A DNA stretch of 64,000 nt, from NCBI GenBank assembly GCA_018982785.1, contig JAHHEN010000002.1, positions 550,362 through 614,361 of the forward strand. The letters run 5' to 3'. This DNA comes from Enterococcus innesii. GTDB taxonomy: Bacteria; Bacillota; Bacilli; Lactobacillales; Enterococcaceae. Numbering within the stretch: the stretch's first letter is position 1; each line of letters opens with the position of its first letter. Under the pieces are notes generated by a model that saw only the letters and a list, made by a program, of their open reading frames with translations, was not told where the DNA came from and made no database searches. A program made the translations under genes and the position numbers. Shown in pieces: positions 28,275-38,955 of this stretch.

Positions 28275-29110
28275 TTAAGCAAAACGATGAAAAATCGGCT
28301 GCATCTGTTCAAACGTACAGAGTTCAGTAAATCCTAATGATCGTAAAAGATCTTGTCCCTCTTTGATTTGAAACCCGAGCTGCTCTGGTTTATGACTATC
28401 GCTGCCGATGGTTAGCACGCTTCCCCCAAGTCACGATAAAGCTTGAGGATCTCGATCGATGGCGTATACCCATTGATTCCGTAACGGTGGGAAGAGGTAT
28501 TCAGTTCAATGCCTTTGCCATCTTTGATCACGACTTTCAAGATCTCTGCGATTTGTTCTTTCGTTTGTTTAAAAGCGTCCTTCTCTTTATCTAAATAACG
28601 ACGAATCAAATCCATATGGGCTAAGACGGAATACTCTTTATATGTCGTGACTAGTTGATACATTTCATCATAATAGCGCTCGTAGCATTCCTGTTGGCTG
28701 CGTCCTTTTTGAAATTCTCCGGTCCAAAATTCTTGATCGTCTACCTGATGAACGGAAAGTAAAATGAAATCAAAGGGATGCGAACGATAAAGACGGGTAA
28801 ATTGTGGGATCGTGTGCATTTGCATCCCAAATTCCAGCCCAGTTTTTAGCTTGATTTGGTCACTGTATGTTTCCTTTAAGCGTGCCAGTTCGTTAAAATA
28901 CAAGTCGTAGTAGACATTTTTTACGACTTTATTGGCTCCGACGAGGTATGTATCCGTCGCTTGCCAGTCTTCTTTGACCCCATAATCAACATGATCGGTA
29001 AAGCAGATTTCTGCTAAGCCTAGTTTAATGGCGTCTTTGACTACATCTTCCATCAAATACCAAGAATCATCGCTGTAATCACTATGAACGTGATAGTCTG
29101 TAAAAATCAT
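28275..29110 (-). CDS. hisK: histidinol-phosphatase, PHP family (frame broken near 3' end)
   Basis: A PHP-domain phosphatase of 278 aa after correction. The N-terminal metal motif is DYHVHSDYSDDS, then CFTDHVDYG and the FDFILLSVHQVD region. The C-terminal metal motif GSDSHKPEQLG is recovered only in the shifted frame, through one base missing from the C5 run at 28423-28427 (G5 on the coding strand). ATG 29110 follows AAAGGAGA; upstream in-frame codons are not needed. No other his genes are nearby, so a role on other phosphate esters is possible. Confidence 0.82.
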
Positions 29111-29129
29111 GGCGTCTCCTTTTGTTTCG

Positions 29130-29771
29130 TTATTTTTGCTGCTTCTGCCAGTCTGCTCGTTTTTGATGATAGAGCTGGGCGGCAGTCTCCCAATGTTCTT
29201 TGTCAGCCGGCTGAATCTCACGGATCACACGGGCTGGATTGCCGCCGACGATCGTATTCGGCGGCACATCTTTTGTGACGACGGATCCAGCAGCGACGAT
29301 GGCATGTTTGCCGATCGTGACACCTGGTAAAATCGTACTATTGCCCCCGATCCAAACGTAATCTTCGACGGTGATCGGTAGGCCAAATTCCAAATCTTGA
29401 CTGCGGACCACAGAATCGATTGGATGACTGGCGGTATAGAAGCTGACCCGTGGTCCCACCATCACATGATCACCAATCAGAATCTTATTGACATCTAAAA
29501 AAATGCAATCCATATTGGCATAAAAGTGATCACCAATCTCAACATGGCGACCATAATCAACATAAAGGGGTGGTTGGACAAAGCAATGCTGCCCAAATTT
29601 GCCAAAGAGTGCTTTTTCTTTGGCGATGATTCGCTCTCGGTCATCGACTGGTAAGTGGTTGATTTCCTGGGCACGTTTTTTTCCCTCCGCTGAACCATTC
29701 TCAGGGAGAATGCCAGCAGCTTGATACAATTGACCAGCCAACATCGCTTGATAATCAAAGTCTTCTTTCAT
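29130..29771 (-). CDS. maa: maltose/galactoside O-acetyltransferase family protein
   Basis: A 213-aa hexapeptide acetyltransferase with the N-terminal Mac domain (DYQAMLAGQLYQAAG) and the LbetaH core. The catalytic His is in YTASHPID and the end is GVTIGKHAIVAAGSVVTKDV, then NTIVGGNPARVIREI. It acetylates maltose, glucose or related sugars with acetyl-CoA. It lies 19 bp upstream of hisK and 13 bp downstream of the VOC gene, so the three are probably one operon. Confidence 0.87.
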   Translation of the reverse strand: MKEDFDYQAMLAGQLYQAAGILPENGSAEGKKRAQEINHLPVDDRERIIAKEKALFGKFGQHCFVQPPLYVDYGRHVEIGDHFYANMDCIFLDVNKILIGDHVMVGPRVSFYTASHPIDSVVRSQDLEFGLPITVEDYVWIGGNSTILPGVTIGKHAIVAAGSVVTKDVPPNTIVGGNPARVIREIQPADKEHWETAAQLYHQKRADWQKQQK

Positions 29772-29784
29772 TGCAAAATCCTTT

Positions 29785-30177
29785 CTAAGACGGTAAATCG
29801 TCGGTGGTTAATTCAATCAAATTGCCTTCGGGGTCTTGGACAACTGCTTCATAATAGCCATCGCCTGTTGTACGAGGACCATTTAAAAGAGGGTAGCCAT
29901 CTTCAACAAACCGTTGAGCGTATCGATCGACGTCAGCTTGATCACCAACTGCTATCGCAAGGTGAGTGTAGCCTAAGCTTTCACTGACACGAGGGCTTAA
30001 AAATTTCTTGGTCGTTAATTCTAACCGACTTCCAGAATCAAAGGTCAAAAAATAGGACTGAAAGCCTGTTTTCGGATTATGGTATTTTGGGTTGCTGACC
30101 GCCTGAAAGTAGGTTTCATAAAATGTCCTCATTTTTTCCAAATCATTGACATATAGTGCGATGTGTTCAATTTTCAT
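29785..30177 (-). CDS. VOC/glyoxalase superfamily protein
   Basis: A 130-aa single-domain vicinal oxygen chelate protein: KIEHIALYVNDLEKMRTFYE at the start, YTHLAIAVGDQADVDRYA in the middle and YYEAVVQDPEGNLIELT at the end, with metal-ligand His, His and Glu positions present. ATG 30177 follows AAAGGAG; the earlier TTG is only 3 codons upstream. The substrate is unknown; the family includes glyoxalases and antibiotic-resistance proteins. Confidence 0.8.
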   Translation of the reverse strand: MKIEHIALYVNDLEKMRTFYETYFQAVSNPKYHNPKTGFQSYFLTFDSGSRLELTTKKFLSPRVSESLGYTHLAIAVGDQADVDRYAQRFVEDGYPLLNGPRTTGDGYYEAVVQDPEGNLIELTTDDLPS

Positions 30178-30347
30178 TATCGACAACTCCTTTAATAAGC
30201 AACATGCGTCGTTCTTTCTTCGTTCCTTTTTGAACTTAGTAAACTTTGTTTAATAAGTTGCTTCTATTATACCTTTGTTAACAAAATTAATAAAGGTATA
30301 TTCCCAGCTTTTTATCTGTTAAAATAGGAGCGTTGAGGGGGAGAAAA

Positions 30348-31326
30348 ATGAAAGCTTATCAGCCAACGACCATTAAATTACATAATCAGGCAGTTTTGCT
30401 GAATTTGCTAAAACAGCAGCAAGCGCCTATGACCAAGCGCCAACTGGCAGATGCCTCTCAATTAAGCGTGGTAACGATCAACAAGTTGCTTCCTGAATTG
30501 ATTGAAAAGCAACTACTTTTGACGACGGATCAACCGCAACGAACGGGGGGACGTCAAGCTGCGGCTTACCAGTACAATGCACAACGGACACTGTTGTTGA
30601 TCATTCAGTTTATCGAAGAAGATCAGCAGATCGTGATTCGTTTTTCAGTTGTTGATCTCGTGGGGAACATTTTGCATCATGAGCAGTCAGCAGAGGGCCG
30701 ATTGCCGCAGTTCTTGCAAGTGATTCGTCAGATAAAACAGAAATACCCGAAAATCGGCTTGGCAGTCGTGGGGATTCCGGGTGTGGAAATTGCTGGAAGA
30801 CTGAAGATCATGGATGCTCCGGCATTTAAGGACATGGCGTTAGGAGAATTGATTGAAAAAGAGATCGCTGTAAAAGCGCTTATTGAGAATGACGTGAATG
30901 CTGCGGTATTTCATTTCAAAGAAGAAAAAAATCGTGGCTGGCATTTATTTTCCGAAAAATTATCCGCCAGGTGCGGGACTAGTCATCGACCAACAGCTCT
31001 TTAAAGGAGCCAACCATTTAAGTGGCGAAATCAAGCATTTGCCGCATCTCTACACGGCTTCTTACCCGTTGGCAACAGAGGCGATCCCAGAACAAGTGAC
31101 TGCCACTCTCCAAGCGATCGTGGCAGTGACGGACCCGCATCAAGTCATTTTGTTTTTGCCCTCTGAATGGCAGGCGCTCGTGTCGCGCTCCTTTTTGGAA
31201 AAGCAGCTGGCAGCAGTGTTTCAGTATGGCGTCTTGCCAAAATTACACTTTTCCGATCGGTTTTCAGAAAATTATTTGGCTGGTTTAATCACGATGGGAA
31301 TCGAAGCAGCTGGCTTAGGGCTTTGA
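30348..31326 (+). CDS. ROK family transcriptional regulator (frame broken once)
   Basis: A 325-aa protein after correction. The N-terminal MarR-like winged helix is at residues 10-70 (MTKRQLADASQLSVVTINKLL), followed by a degenerate ROK domain (VGIPGVEI, ENDVNAAVF, GIYFPKNYPPGAGLVID, GEIKHLP). The kinase phosphate loop is lost, as in repressor-type ROK proteins. One extra A in the A7 run at 30925-30931 shifts the frame; removing it gives EEKIVAGIYFPKN. It is divergent from the VOC-maa-hisK operon and may regulate it. Confidence 0.78.
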
Positions 31327-31354
31327 TTCGCAGCATTCACCTGGTACTTAGGAC

Positions 31355-31400
31355 AAAAACTGCCACCGCTTCCTTTATCAGAAGTAGTGGCAGTTTTTTT
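31355..31400. terminator. bidirectional terminator
   Basis: AAAAACTGCCAC pairs with GTGGCAGTTTTTTT. It separates the ROK gene from convergent rnhC. Confidence 0.85.
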
Positions 31401-31414
31401 GAAAATACGAGAAC

Positions 31415-32342
31415 TCACAGCTTAGCGAGTTTCTGTGCTTTTTCGGTATTCGCAAAATGCAGTTTGGCATATTTGCTCAATAGTGCTATGCCACCTTGTT
31501 GTAGTAATTTTGCGGCAACTTGGTCAGCAGCTGTGTGGGCGCCAGAAGGCAAACGCATACCGATTTCTTTGGAGGCTGCCTCTAATTCATCCAAAAAGAC
31601 TGTACGGCATAAAATAGAGGCTGCCGCTACTGCTAGATGATATTGTTCACCCTTCGTCGCAAAATAGAGCTTTTCGGTGACCGCTGCTTGTTCCGACTTT
31701 AAATAGGTGCGATAATTTTTTTCGCTCGTGAACTGATCGATCAAAATGGCATCTGGTGTCTCAGGAGCAATTTTTTGCAAAAGCAAACGAATGGCTTGAT
31801 TATGCAAAGCAACTTTCATTCGGACCGTGTTGTATTTTGGTTGGATCTCGTTGTATTTGCTGGGCGTGACAGTGAGCAATTGGTAAGGAACCAATTCTTT
31901 GATTTTCGGCGCCATCTTACGGATCTCTGGATCTGTCAGCATTTTTGAGTCCTTGACACCTAAGGCTTTCAGCTGTGGTAATTGCTCTTTTTTGGCATAG
32001 ACGGCACAGACCACCATAGGACCGAAATAACTGCCGTTGCCGACCTCGTCACTGCCGACGACGCTTTTTTCGCTAAATCCTGCTGGCAACGCAGTGGTTG
32101 AAACAGGCGCTTTTTTTCTTATCCGGTACAGCACTAGCCGTGTCGCCCCATAAGGAAGCTTCTTTTTCAGCAGTCGCTCCTTGAAACATGACTTTTCCAG
32201 ACGTATAAGCAGTGATCGTCGTTGGCCCTTTTTTGGCGACAAACACTGTATAAGGAACTTTCTTCGCCAGCAATTCTCGTTGATAAAATTGCTGCATTTT
32301 TTGGATAGTTGAAGTTGGTACTTTGATAACGATCGTACTCAT
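31415..32342 (-). CDS. rnhC: ribonuclease HIII (frame broken once)
   Basis: After correction 308 aa. The N-terminal TBP-like substrate-binding domain begins MSTIVIKVPTSTIQKMQQFY. The RNase H domain carries GSDEVGNGSYFGPMVVCAVY with the catalytic Asp-Glu, then KDSKMLTD and the later acidic region DAILIDQF. One extra base in the T7 run at 32111-32117 (A7 on the coding strand) splits the two domains. The enzyme removes RNA from RNA-DNA hybrids and is usual next to zapA-cvpA-mutS2 in Firmicutes, as here. Confidence 0.88.
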
Positions 32343-32557
32343 TTGATTCCTCCTGATTTTTTGTCTTTTTTAGGTAGACAAAAGGATACTTTAAGATTTT
32401 ACCATACTTCTTATTCTTTTTTACTAAGACGATCAGCAAACAAACGATTGGCATGGAAATTCATAAGAAAATCACGTATAATAGTTAAGAGTTTGCGACA
32501 CATGTTCAATAAGTGATAGAATAGAGCAGAATGTAAGCAATGGGAGGAAATATTCCT

Positions 32558-32997
32558 ATGACGGAGCAAAAGAAACGCTATAAAGCAGTTATCGCGAATC
32601 AAAGTTACACGATTATTGGACGCGAAAGCAAAGAACACATGGATATGGTGACAAGATTGGTCAATGACCAACTGCTTGAGATCATGCAATTGTCGCCACA
32701 AACCGATCAAGAACAAGCGTCGATCTTATTAGCGATCAACGCTGTTTCCGACCAGCTGAAAAAACAAGAACAGCTGTTGGTCCTACAAAAAAAGTGGACG
32801 AATTGCGGGGACAAGCCATTAAAGCAACGGAGCTTGAGAATCGTATCAAGCGGATCGAAGCGATCGAATCCGAAGCACGGAAAGTTCTCGATGAGACAGG
32901 TCGCAGTGATGTGGAGATCCATAATCATGTGGAAGCACAACAGATCTTAAATGAACAAAGGAAACGAAAAATTCAAGAAAAGACAGCCCATGGGTAG
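32558..32997 (+). CDS. zapA: cell division protein ZapA (frame broken once)
   Basis: A Z-ring-associated protein, 146 aa after correction. The N-terminal ZapA domain is KRYKAVIANQSYTIIGRESK, with a helix QASILLAINAVSDQLKKQE. The C-terminal coiled coil (VDELRGQAIKATELENRIKR) is read in another frame. A missing A in the A7 run at 32787-32793 explains the shift. ATG 32558 follows GGGAGGA. It starts a zapA-cvpA-mutS2 unit. Confidence 0.83.
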
Positions 32998-33020
32998 TGC
33001 GGCGTAGAAAGGATTCCTAA

Positions 33021-33572
33021 ATGATTGGATTATTTGTCTTGGTTTTGTTGTTGGCAGCCTTTTATGGCGGCGCGCGGCGCGGAACCAGTTTACAATTGGT
33101 CTCAGTTTTGGGCTATTTGATCTTTTTTCTTTGCAGTTGCGAATTACCAAGAAATTGCGAAAAAATTGAGCTCTATGTTCCTTATATGTCAGTAACGGCG
33201 GATTCAAAGTTAAAATACTACGATATGGAACTGGCTTTAGATTTAGACAAAGCCTATTATGCGGCCATCGCTTTTGTGATGGTACTCTTTGCTGGTTGGC
33301 TGATCACCAAACTATTAGTGATTTTTGCAGACAGTTTGCGTTACAAACGCCTACGTTTTTTAGGCGGCTATGACTGGGCAGTTGCGGGTGTTTTGAATGT
33401 CATCTTGATGTATATCAATTTGTATATGTTTTTCATGATTCTCTCAATGATCCCGTTTGCCACGATTCAAAATCTGTTTGAAACGAGCGGAACTGCGAAT
33501 TTCATCGTTGATCGGTCACCGATTCTCTCAGATTACTTCTATCGATTGTGGATCACAGATGTGATTGGGTAA
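33021..33572 (+). CDS. cvpA: CvpA family membrane protein (two compensating frame breaks)
   Basis: A 183-aa protein with four hydrophobic segments of the CvpA/colicin V production family (GARRGTSLQLVSVLGYLIFF, later GGYDWAVAGVLNVILMY). Residues about 37-48 read as CSCELPRNCEK in the open frame. In the +1 frame they give the expected FAVANYQEIAKK. An extra T in the T6 run at 33123-33128 and a missing A at 33160-33165 cancel out. The uninterrupted frame thus hides two errors. Confidence 0.82.
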   Translation: MIGLFVLVLLLAAFYGGARRGTSLQLVSVLGYLIFFLCSCELPRNCEKIELYVPYMSVTADSKLKYYDMELALDLDKAYYAAIAFVMVLFAGWLITKLLVIFADSLRYKRLRFLGGYDWAVAGVLNVILMYINLYMFFMILSMIPFATIQNLFETSGTANFIVDRSPILSDYFYRLWITDVIG

Positions 33573-33610
33573 AAAGCAGGCAGATGGTTGCAGAGCCATT
33601 CTGCCTTTTT
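33571..33610 (+). terminator. hairpin between cvpA and mutS2
   Basis: GGCAGATGG pairs with CCATTCTGCC (one mismatch), with a T5 tail. It may give partial termination before mutS2. Confidence 0.6.
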
Positions 33611-33650
33611 CTTAGGAACAAAAAGTTAAAACAAAGCAGGTGAGAAAAGA

Positions 33651-36011
33651 ATGAATACTAAGATCCTTGATGTTTTAGGATTTGAACAAGTAAAGAGTCA
33701 AATCGGTCAGTATATCGTAACAGCCCAAGGAAAAGAAGCCTTAGCAAAGCTTGTGCCATCAAGTGATGAGCAAGTCATTTCCTCTTGGCTAGCAGAAACA
33801 GAAGACGCGATCAAGATCCAGCGTTTAAGAGGCGGAATCCCTGTACCAAAAATTGAGAATATTCGTCCCCAAATGAAACGGATCGAAATCGGCGCAGATT
33901 TAAACGGCGTTGAATTGGCACAAGTTGCCCGCGTCTTATCAACCACGCAGGAATTGAAACGCTTTTTTGCTGATTTGTCTGAAAGTGAGATTGAATTTTC
34001 CCGCTTGTATCACTGGGAAGAACAGTTGGTGTCTTTGCCAACCTTGAATCGTCGCTTGAAAGAATCTATCGATGAGGATGGCCGAGTCACAGACGATGCC
34101 TCTCCAGCACTACGGGGAATTCGCCAATCGATCCGACGAGCAGAACGGACGATTCGCGAGACATTGGATGGCATCGTCCGAGGTGGCAATGCAAAGTATC
34201 TAAGTGATACGATCGTAACCATGCGAAATGAGCGTTATGTGATTCCAGTCAAACAAGAATACCGAGGTGTTTTTGGCGGCGTGGTTCACGACCAAAGTTC
34301 CTCTGGTCAAACCTTGTTTATCGAACCAAAACAAGTAGTGGAACAAAATAACCGTTTGCGTCAACATCAAATTGCGGAACGGGACGAAATCACTCGTATT
34401 TTAGCAGAATTATCAGCAGAGTTAGCCCCATACCAAAGAGAGATTCTCCATAATGCGTATGTGATCGGGATCATGGATTTCATGAATGCCAAGGCTCGCT
34501 TTGGGAAAGAGATGAAGGCGGTCGTACCAGCGATCAATCAAGATAACCATGTCTTTTTTAAACAAGCACGTCACCCATTGATCGATCAAGAAAAAGTCGT
34601 TCCTAACGATAACGATTGGAAAAGACTATCAAGCTGTTGTCATTACTGGGCCGAATACCGGTGGGAAAACCATCACCTTAAAAACATTAGGGCTGTTGCA
34701 GATCATGGGCCAAGCCGGCTTACCAATTCTGGCAGAAGAAGAAAGCCAAATGGGGGTCTTCAATGAAATTTTTGCGGACATTGGTGATGAACAATCCATT
34801 GAGCAAAGCCTATCGACCTTTTCTTCACATATGACAACGATCGTTGATGTGTTGAAAAAGTCGACGAAACAAGTCTGGTGCTTTTTGATGAACTAGGTGC
34901 TGGGACCGATCCTCAAGAAGGGGCGGCACTAGCGATTGCGATTTTGGACGAACTTGGGGCTAAGTCGGCTTATGTCATGGCGACGACCCATTATCCAGAA
35001 TTGAAAGTTTATGGCTATAACCGATCCAATACGATCAACGCCTCTATGGAATTTGATGTTGATACCTTAAGTCCAACCTATCGCTTGTTGATCGGGGTTC
35101 CAGGACGAAGCAATGCGTTTGAGATTTCGAAAAGACTTGGCTTGCCAGATACCATCATTGACCAAGCCAAAGAGATCATGGATGGAGAAAGTCAAGATCT
35201 GAATGAAATGATCGCTGATTTGGAAAATCGACGCAAAATGACGGAAACGGAGTATCTGGAAGTTCGTCATCATGTAAAAGAAGCAGCCCGCTTGCACCAA
35301 GAATTGGAAGCAGCTTACAGTTATTTCTTTGAAGAACGCGAAAAAGAATTGGCAAAAGCCCGTCAAAAAGCCAATCAAATTGTAGAAGAGGCTAAAGAGG
35401 AATCAGAAAAAATCATTGCCGATATTCGTAAAATGCAGTTAGCTGGCGGTCAAACGAAGGTCAAAGAACACGAACTGATCGATGCGCGCACCAAGCTATC
35501 AGGACTGCAGCAAGAAGAACATCTGCAAAAAAACAAGGTTCTGCAAAAAGCCAAAGCAGCTAAGACGCTGAAAGAAGGAGACGAGGTACTCGTAACTTCT
35601 TATGGGCAGCGCGGGGTACTGTTGAAAAAAGCCGGTAAAAATCAGTGGCAAGTCCAAATCGGCATTCTGAAAATGAATTTGCCAGAAACAGATCTCCAAC
35701 CAGCAGCGCCAGTGAAGGAGCCTACACAGCGTATCGTTAATACGATTCGTTCTGCTGACAGCAGTCCAGTGGTCAATCAGTTGGATTTACGCGGCAAGCG
35801 GTACGAAGAAGCCCTCAATGAAGTGGATCAGTATTTGGATGCAGCAATTTTGGCAGGTTATCCGCAGGTGACGATCGTTCACGGTAAAGGAACCGGCGCA
35901 TTGCGTCAAGGGATCACTGACTACCTAAAAAACCATCGCTCGGTGAAAAGTTTTGAATTTGCCCCAGCAAATCAAGGAGGCAATGGAGCGACCATTGTGA
36001 AGTTTAACTAA
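33651..36011 (+). CDS. mutS2: endonuclease MutS2 (two frame breaks)
   Basis: A 786-aa MutS2 after correction. The N-terminal core and clamp come first, then the ATPase with Walker [10 protein letters not shown] (shifted frame, ~34645), Walker [14 protein letters not shown] (~34875) and a long coiled coil. A C-terminal Smr nuclease domain follows ([12 protein letters not shown], then [16 protein letters not shown]). Breaks are near 34611 (one extra base, or two missing) and at the A5 run 34855-34859 (one missing). MutS2 acts on stalled ribosomes and recombination intermediates rather than mismatch repair. All domains are well preserved, so the breaks are probably sequencing errors. Confidence 0.9.
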
Positions 36012-36107
36012 ACGTTAAGAACCCTTACCTTTTGTAAGCAGACGGTTTTAAAAAACTTCCGATACGTGGTATACTTTTTTTAGTTTTAAAAATGGAGGGG
36101 AAGTACG

Positions 36108-36422
36108 ATGGCAAAAGAAATTACCGATAAAACTTTTTCAGAAGAAACCGATAAAGGCTTAGTCCTTATTGATTTTTGGGCAACTTGGTGTGGCCCTTGT
36201 CGTATGCAAGCACCGATCTTGGAACAATTAGCGAATGAATATGAGGAAGACGAATTGAAGATCGTGAAAATGGATGTGGATGAAAATCCTGAAACACCTG
36301 CTTCATTCGGAATCATGTCTATCCCAACTTTGTTGTTGAAAAAAGACGGACAAGTGGTTGATAAAGCAATTGGGGTTCATACAAAAGATCAATTGAAAGC
36401 TTTAGTTGCAGAACATATGTAA
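36108..36422 (+). CDS. trxA: thioredoxin
   Basis: A 104-aa thioredoxin with the active site WATWCGPCRMQAP, the cis-proline in IMSIPTLLL and the usual length. It reduces disulfides in the cytoplasm. GGAGGGG precedes ATG 36108; a TATACT -10-like box near 36070 suggests its own promoter. A terminator follows. Confidence 0.96.
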   Translation: MAKEITDKTFSEETDKGLVLIDFWATWCGPCRMQAPILEQLANEYEEDELKIVKMDVDENPETPASFGIMSIPTLLLKKDGQVVDKAIGVHTKDQLKALVAEHM

Positions 36423-36440
36423 TAGAAGAAATGTTTTTTA

Positions 36441-36472
36441 AGCAATAGCCGAAAGTGGCTATTGCTTTTTTT
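36441..36472 (+). terminator. terminator of trxA
   Basis: AGCAATAGCC pairs with GGCTATTGCT, followed by T7. Confidence 0.9.
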
Positions 36473-36601
36473 ATTTTGGGGACGTTTTTTTCAAATTTTC
36501 TTTTAGGCAGTGGTATACTTAAAGTGGGGAGTGGCACTAAAAAATATCTCGTTCATATAGTAAGAAAGTGATACCAAAATAGGATTAAAGGGGGAATAAA
36601 A

Positions 36602-38836
36602 ATGAAAAAGTTAAAACGCGGGTTATTTCAAGGCGTTGCGATTGTTGGGGTACTGATCGCACCCATTGTAGGAACGATCACACAAGTTTATGCAGCAAAT
36701 GAAGGGGATTCGACAACAGCTTCTTTCGCTGCGCAAGAGACGACGTCAGAAAGTTTCTCAGAAGAAAGCGCAGCATCATCTCAAGAGGTCAGCACTGAGA
36801 GTGTAGAGTCAAGTACGGCAACAGAGTCCTCATCAACGTCTACCTCTTTATCAGAAACAACGTCAAGTACTAGCACGGCTACGACTGAGAGCAGTCAGAC
36901 CGAGACCACACAAGATTCATCTACTCAATCGACGGAAGAATCTTCTGAAGAACCAGATGTTGCGAAAATCGATGTTAAGAAAGTAGAAGATAATGACCAA
37001 TATGTAAAAATCAAGCCGATCGCCGCAACAGATCCAGAAACACAAAAAATCCTTTACCGATTAGAAAATGGTCAATTGATCGAACAAGGAACGATCGATG
37101 AATTAGCTGGCAAGGTATACCGTAGTGTCAAACAGTATCAAGGTACCGACAAGCAGACCTATCTTGAAATTCGCGACGATCAAAAGGTTGTCGGTGTCGT
37201 AGCAGAAGCAGCAGTGAAAGTTGCCAGCGGAACCTTCAAAACCGAGAAGAAATATGCAACCATCACAAGTGCGAAAGAATCGCTTTGGCAAGATGTGTTT
37301 TTAGATAAAAAAACGAGCACCTCTTCAAGCATTAATGGTCAAACCTTTGAAATCAAAGAAGTATTCACGACGAATAATAAAGTGACCTATTACGCATTGT
37401 ATTCAAATAAAAATGTTCTCATCGGTTGGATAAAAGCCGCCGGTGTTAAGCTAGCGACTTCACCCGGCGGTGCATGGCAATCTGAATCAAAATATGCCAC
37501 AATCATCAGCGGAAATTATACGCTATGGCAAAATTTTAATTGGACAGCGAAGAAAGGAACGACAGCCGCTTTAAATGGCAAAACAGTCAATGTTACTGGG
37601 AAATATCGTCACTTGAATGGGTCGACGTACTATTCCCTTTATACAAATAACAATAAATGGTTAGGCTATATCAATGCCTCGGGTGTTAAGTTAACGACGG
37701 ATGCACAAGGCGCTTACCAATCCTACGGAAAATATGTGACATTGACCAAGAAAAATTACACGATTTGGGGAAATTTCCGTTGGTCGAGTAAGAAAAATAC
37801 TACAACGAAATTAGCGGGAAAAACCTATCTTGCAAAAGGAAGATATAACCACGTCAATGGCGGTGTCTACTTGTCCCTTTATGATGCTAACGGAAAATGG
37901 ATTGGCTACTTAAATGCCGATGCAGCAACGGTCGCCAACAATCAAGGTGGTACTTGGCAAAGCGAAAAACGCACAGTCCGCCTTAAAAGCAAGAATTATA
38001 CCTTATGGCAAGATTTAGCTTTTACGAAGAAAAAAGGCAGTAGCGCAAATTACATGAATAAGAATATCCAAGTTACTGGGAAATATCAACATTTCAACGG
38101 CTCCACCTACTACTCACTCTATCTCAACAACAAATGGCTGGGCTACATCAATGCAAGTGGAGTGACCAATGCCCATACGATCACTTCTCAAAGCAACATT
38201 AGCCGCTATGTGGTCGTTAAGAATGGAGATGGCAATTTCTTTGAAAAAGCCGATCCAAATAGTACGAAACTTGGAAAAAAGAGTGCCTACAAAGGCTATA
38301 TGGCACAAGCGACCAAACTAGCAAAAACAAGTGATGGCAATTACTTGTATCTCGTTTCGCCAGCTGGTCGAATCGGTTGGGTCAAGGAAAATCAAACCAC
38401 AAATGTAAATAGCAATTTTTGGATGTATACTACAGGAGGGAAATATCCTTCATTAAACGTTCAAAACTTAAACATTGAAGTATCCATCAGCAAACAGCGG
38501 GTTTATATCAAATCAGGGAATAAAGTGATTTATACGATGCTTTGCTCGACCGGTGCCTTTAATACACCAACACCTTTAGGGAATTTCCGCATTCAAGCAG
38601 AAAAAGGCTTAGCTTTTTCAGGAGCCGCCTACTACCGCTCCTTTAAAGACCATGGGGTCTATTTATTCCATACGATTCCAACGAGTATCGCTTGGTCCAC
38701 CAATGCTTTTAGTTCTGTTGAAGGACGAAAACTAGGTACCCGTGCTTCTCATGGCTGTATTCGTTTAGCAGTGCCGGATGCCAAATGGTTTTACTATAAC
38801 ATGCCTTATAATACACCTGTCAAAATTGCTAATTAA
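36602..38836 (+). CDS. GW-module L,D-transpeptidase, secreted
   Basis: A 744-aa exported cell-wall enzyme. A signal peptide (KLKRGLFQGVAIVGVLIAP, cleavage near AYA) is followed by a Ser/Thr/Glu-rich linker (~38-120). Four GW/SH3-like modules of about 80 residues begin near residues 216, 297, 377 and 456, each with a KYxTI...LW...F pattern and YYSLY...WLGYI. Another SH3-like segment follows. The C-terminal YkuD domain (~620-744) has HGVYLFHT and the catalytic Cys near residue 715 in SHGCIRL. It should make 3-3 peptidoglycan cross-links or attach proteins, with the GW modules binding lipoteichoic acid. Confidence 0.87.
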   Translation: MKKLKRGLFQGVAIVGVLIAPIVGTITQVYAANEGDSTTASFAAQETTSESFSEESAASSQEVSTESVESSTATESSSTSTSLSETTSSTSTATTESSQTETTQDSSTQSTEESSEEPDVAKIDVKKVEDNDQYVKIKPIAATDPETQKILYRLENGQLIEQGTIDELAGKVYRSVKQYQGTDKQTYLEIRDDQKVVGVVAEAAVKVASGTFKTEKKYATITSAKESLWQDVFLDKKTSTSSSINGQTFEIKEVFTTNNKVTYYALYSNKNVLIGWIKAAGVKLATSPGGAWQSESKYATIISGNYTLWQNFNWTAKKGTTAALNGKTVNVTGKYRHLNGSTYYSLYTNNNKWLGYINASGVKLTTDAQGAYQSYGKYVTLTKKNYTIWGNFRWSSKKNTTTKLAGKTYLAKGRYNHVNGGVYLSLYDANGKWIGYLNADAATVANNQGGTWQSEKRTVRLKSKNYTLWQDLAFTKKKGSSANYMNKNIQVTGKYQHFNGSTYYSLYLNNKWLGYINASGVTNAHTITSQSNISRYVVVKNGDGNFFEKADPNSTKLGKKSAYKGYMAQATKLAKTSDGNYLYLVSPAGRIGWVKENQTTNVNSNFWMYTTGGKYPSLNVQNLNIEVSISKQRVYIKSGNKVIYTMLCSTGAFNTPTPLGNFRIQAEKGLAFSGAAYYRSFKDHGVYLFHTIPTSIAWSTNAFSSVEGRKLGTRASHGCIRLAVPDAKWFYYNMPYNTPVKIAN

Positions 38837-38841
38837 TGATC

Positions 38842-38878
38842 AAAAGTCGTTTCCGTCAACGGAGACGGCTTTTATTTT
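38842..38878 (+). terminator. terminator of the L,D-transpeptidase gene
   Basis: AAAAGTCGTTTCC pairs with GGAGACGGCTTTT (two G-U pairs), then ATTTT. Confidence 0.75.
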
Positions 38879-38889
38879 CCAAAAAAAGA

Positions 38890-38934
38890 TTGACGCTGGC
38901 TATATCATTCGATAATATATCATTAAGTGATATA
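38890..38934 (+). promoter_or_regulatory. promoter and PadR-type operator
   Basis: TTGACG (38890-38895), a 17-bp spacer and TAATAT (38913-38918) form the promoter. A perfect palindrome, TATATCA-TTAAG-TGATATA (38916-38934), covers the -10 and start site, and a related TATATCATTC lies in the spacer. This is the likely autoregulatory site of the PadR protein encoded next. Confidence 0.72.
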
Positions 38935-38955
38935 GGTGATGGATGGAGGAATCTA

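Noticed and set aside
33021..33572. CvpA as a frame-intact protein
   Set aside because: The frame is open, but residues about 37-48 make sense only in the +1 frame, so two compensating indels are inferred.
38836..38955. Longer PadR protein starting at 38836
   Set aside because: The extra 40 codons run through the preceding terminator and the promoter; ATG 38956 has a clear GGAGGA.
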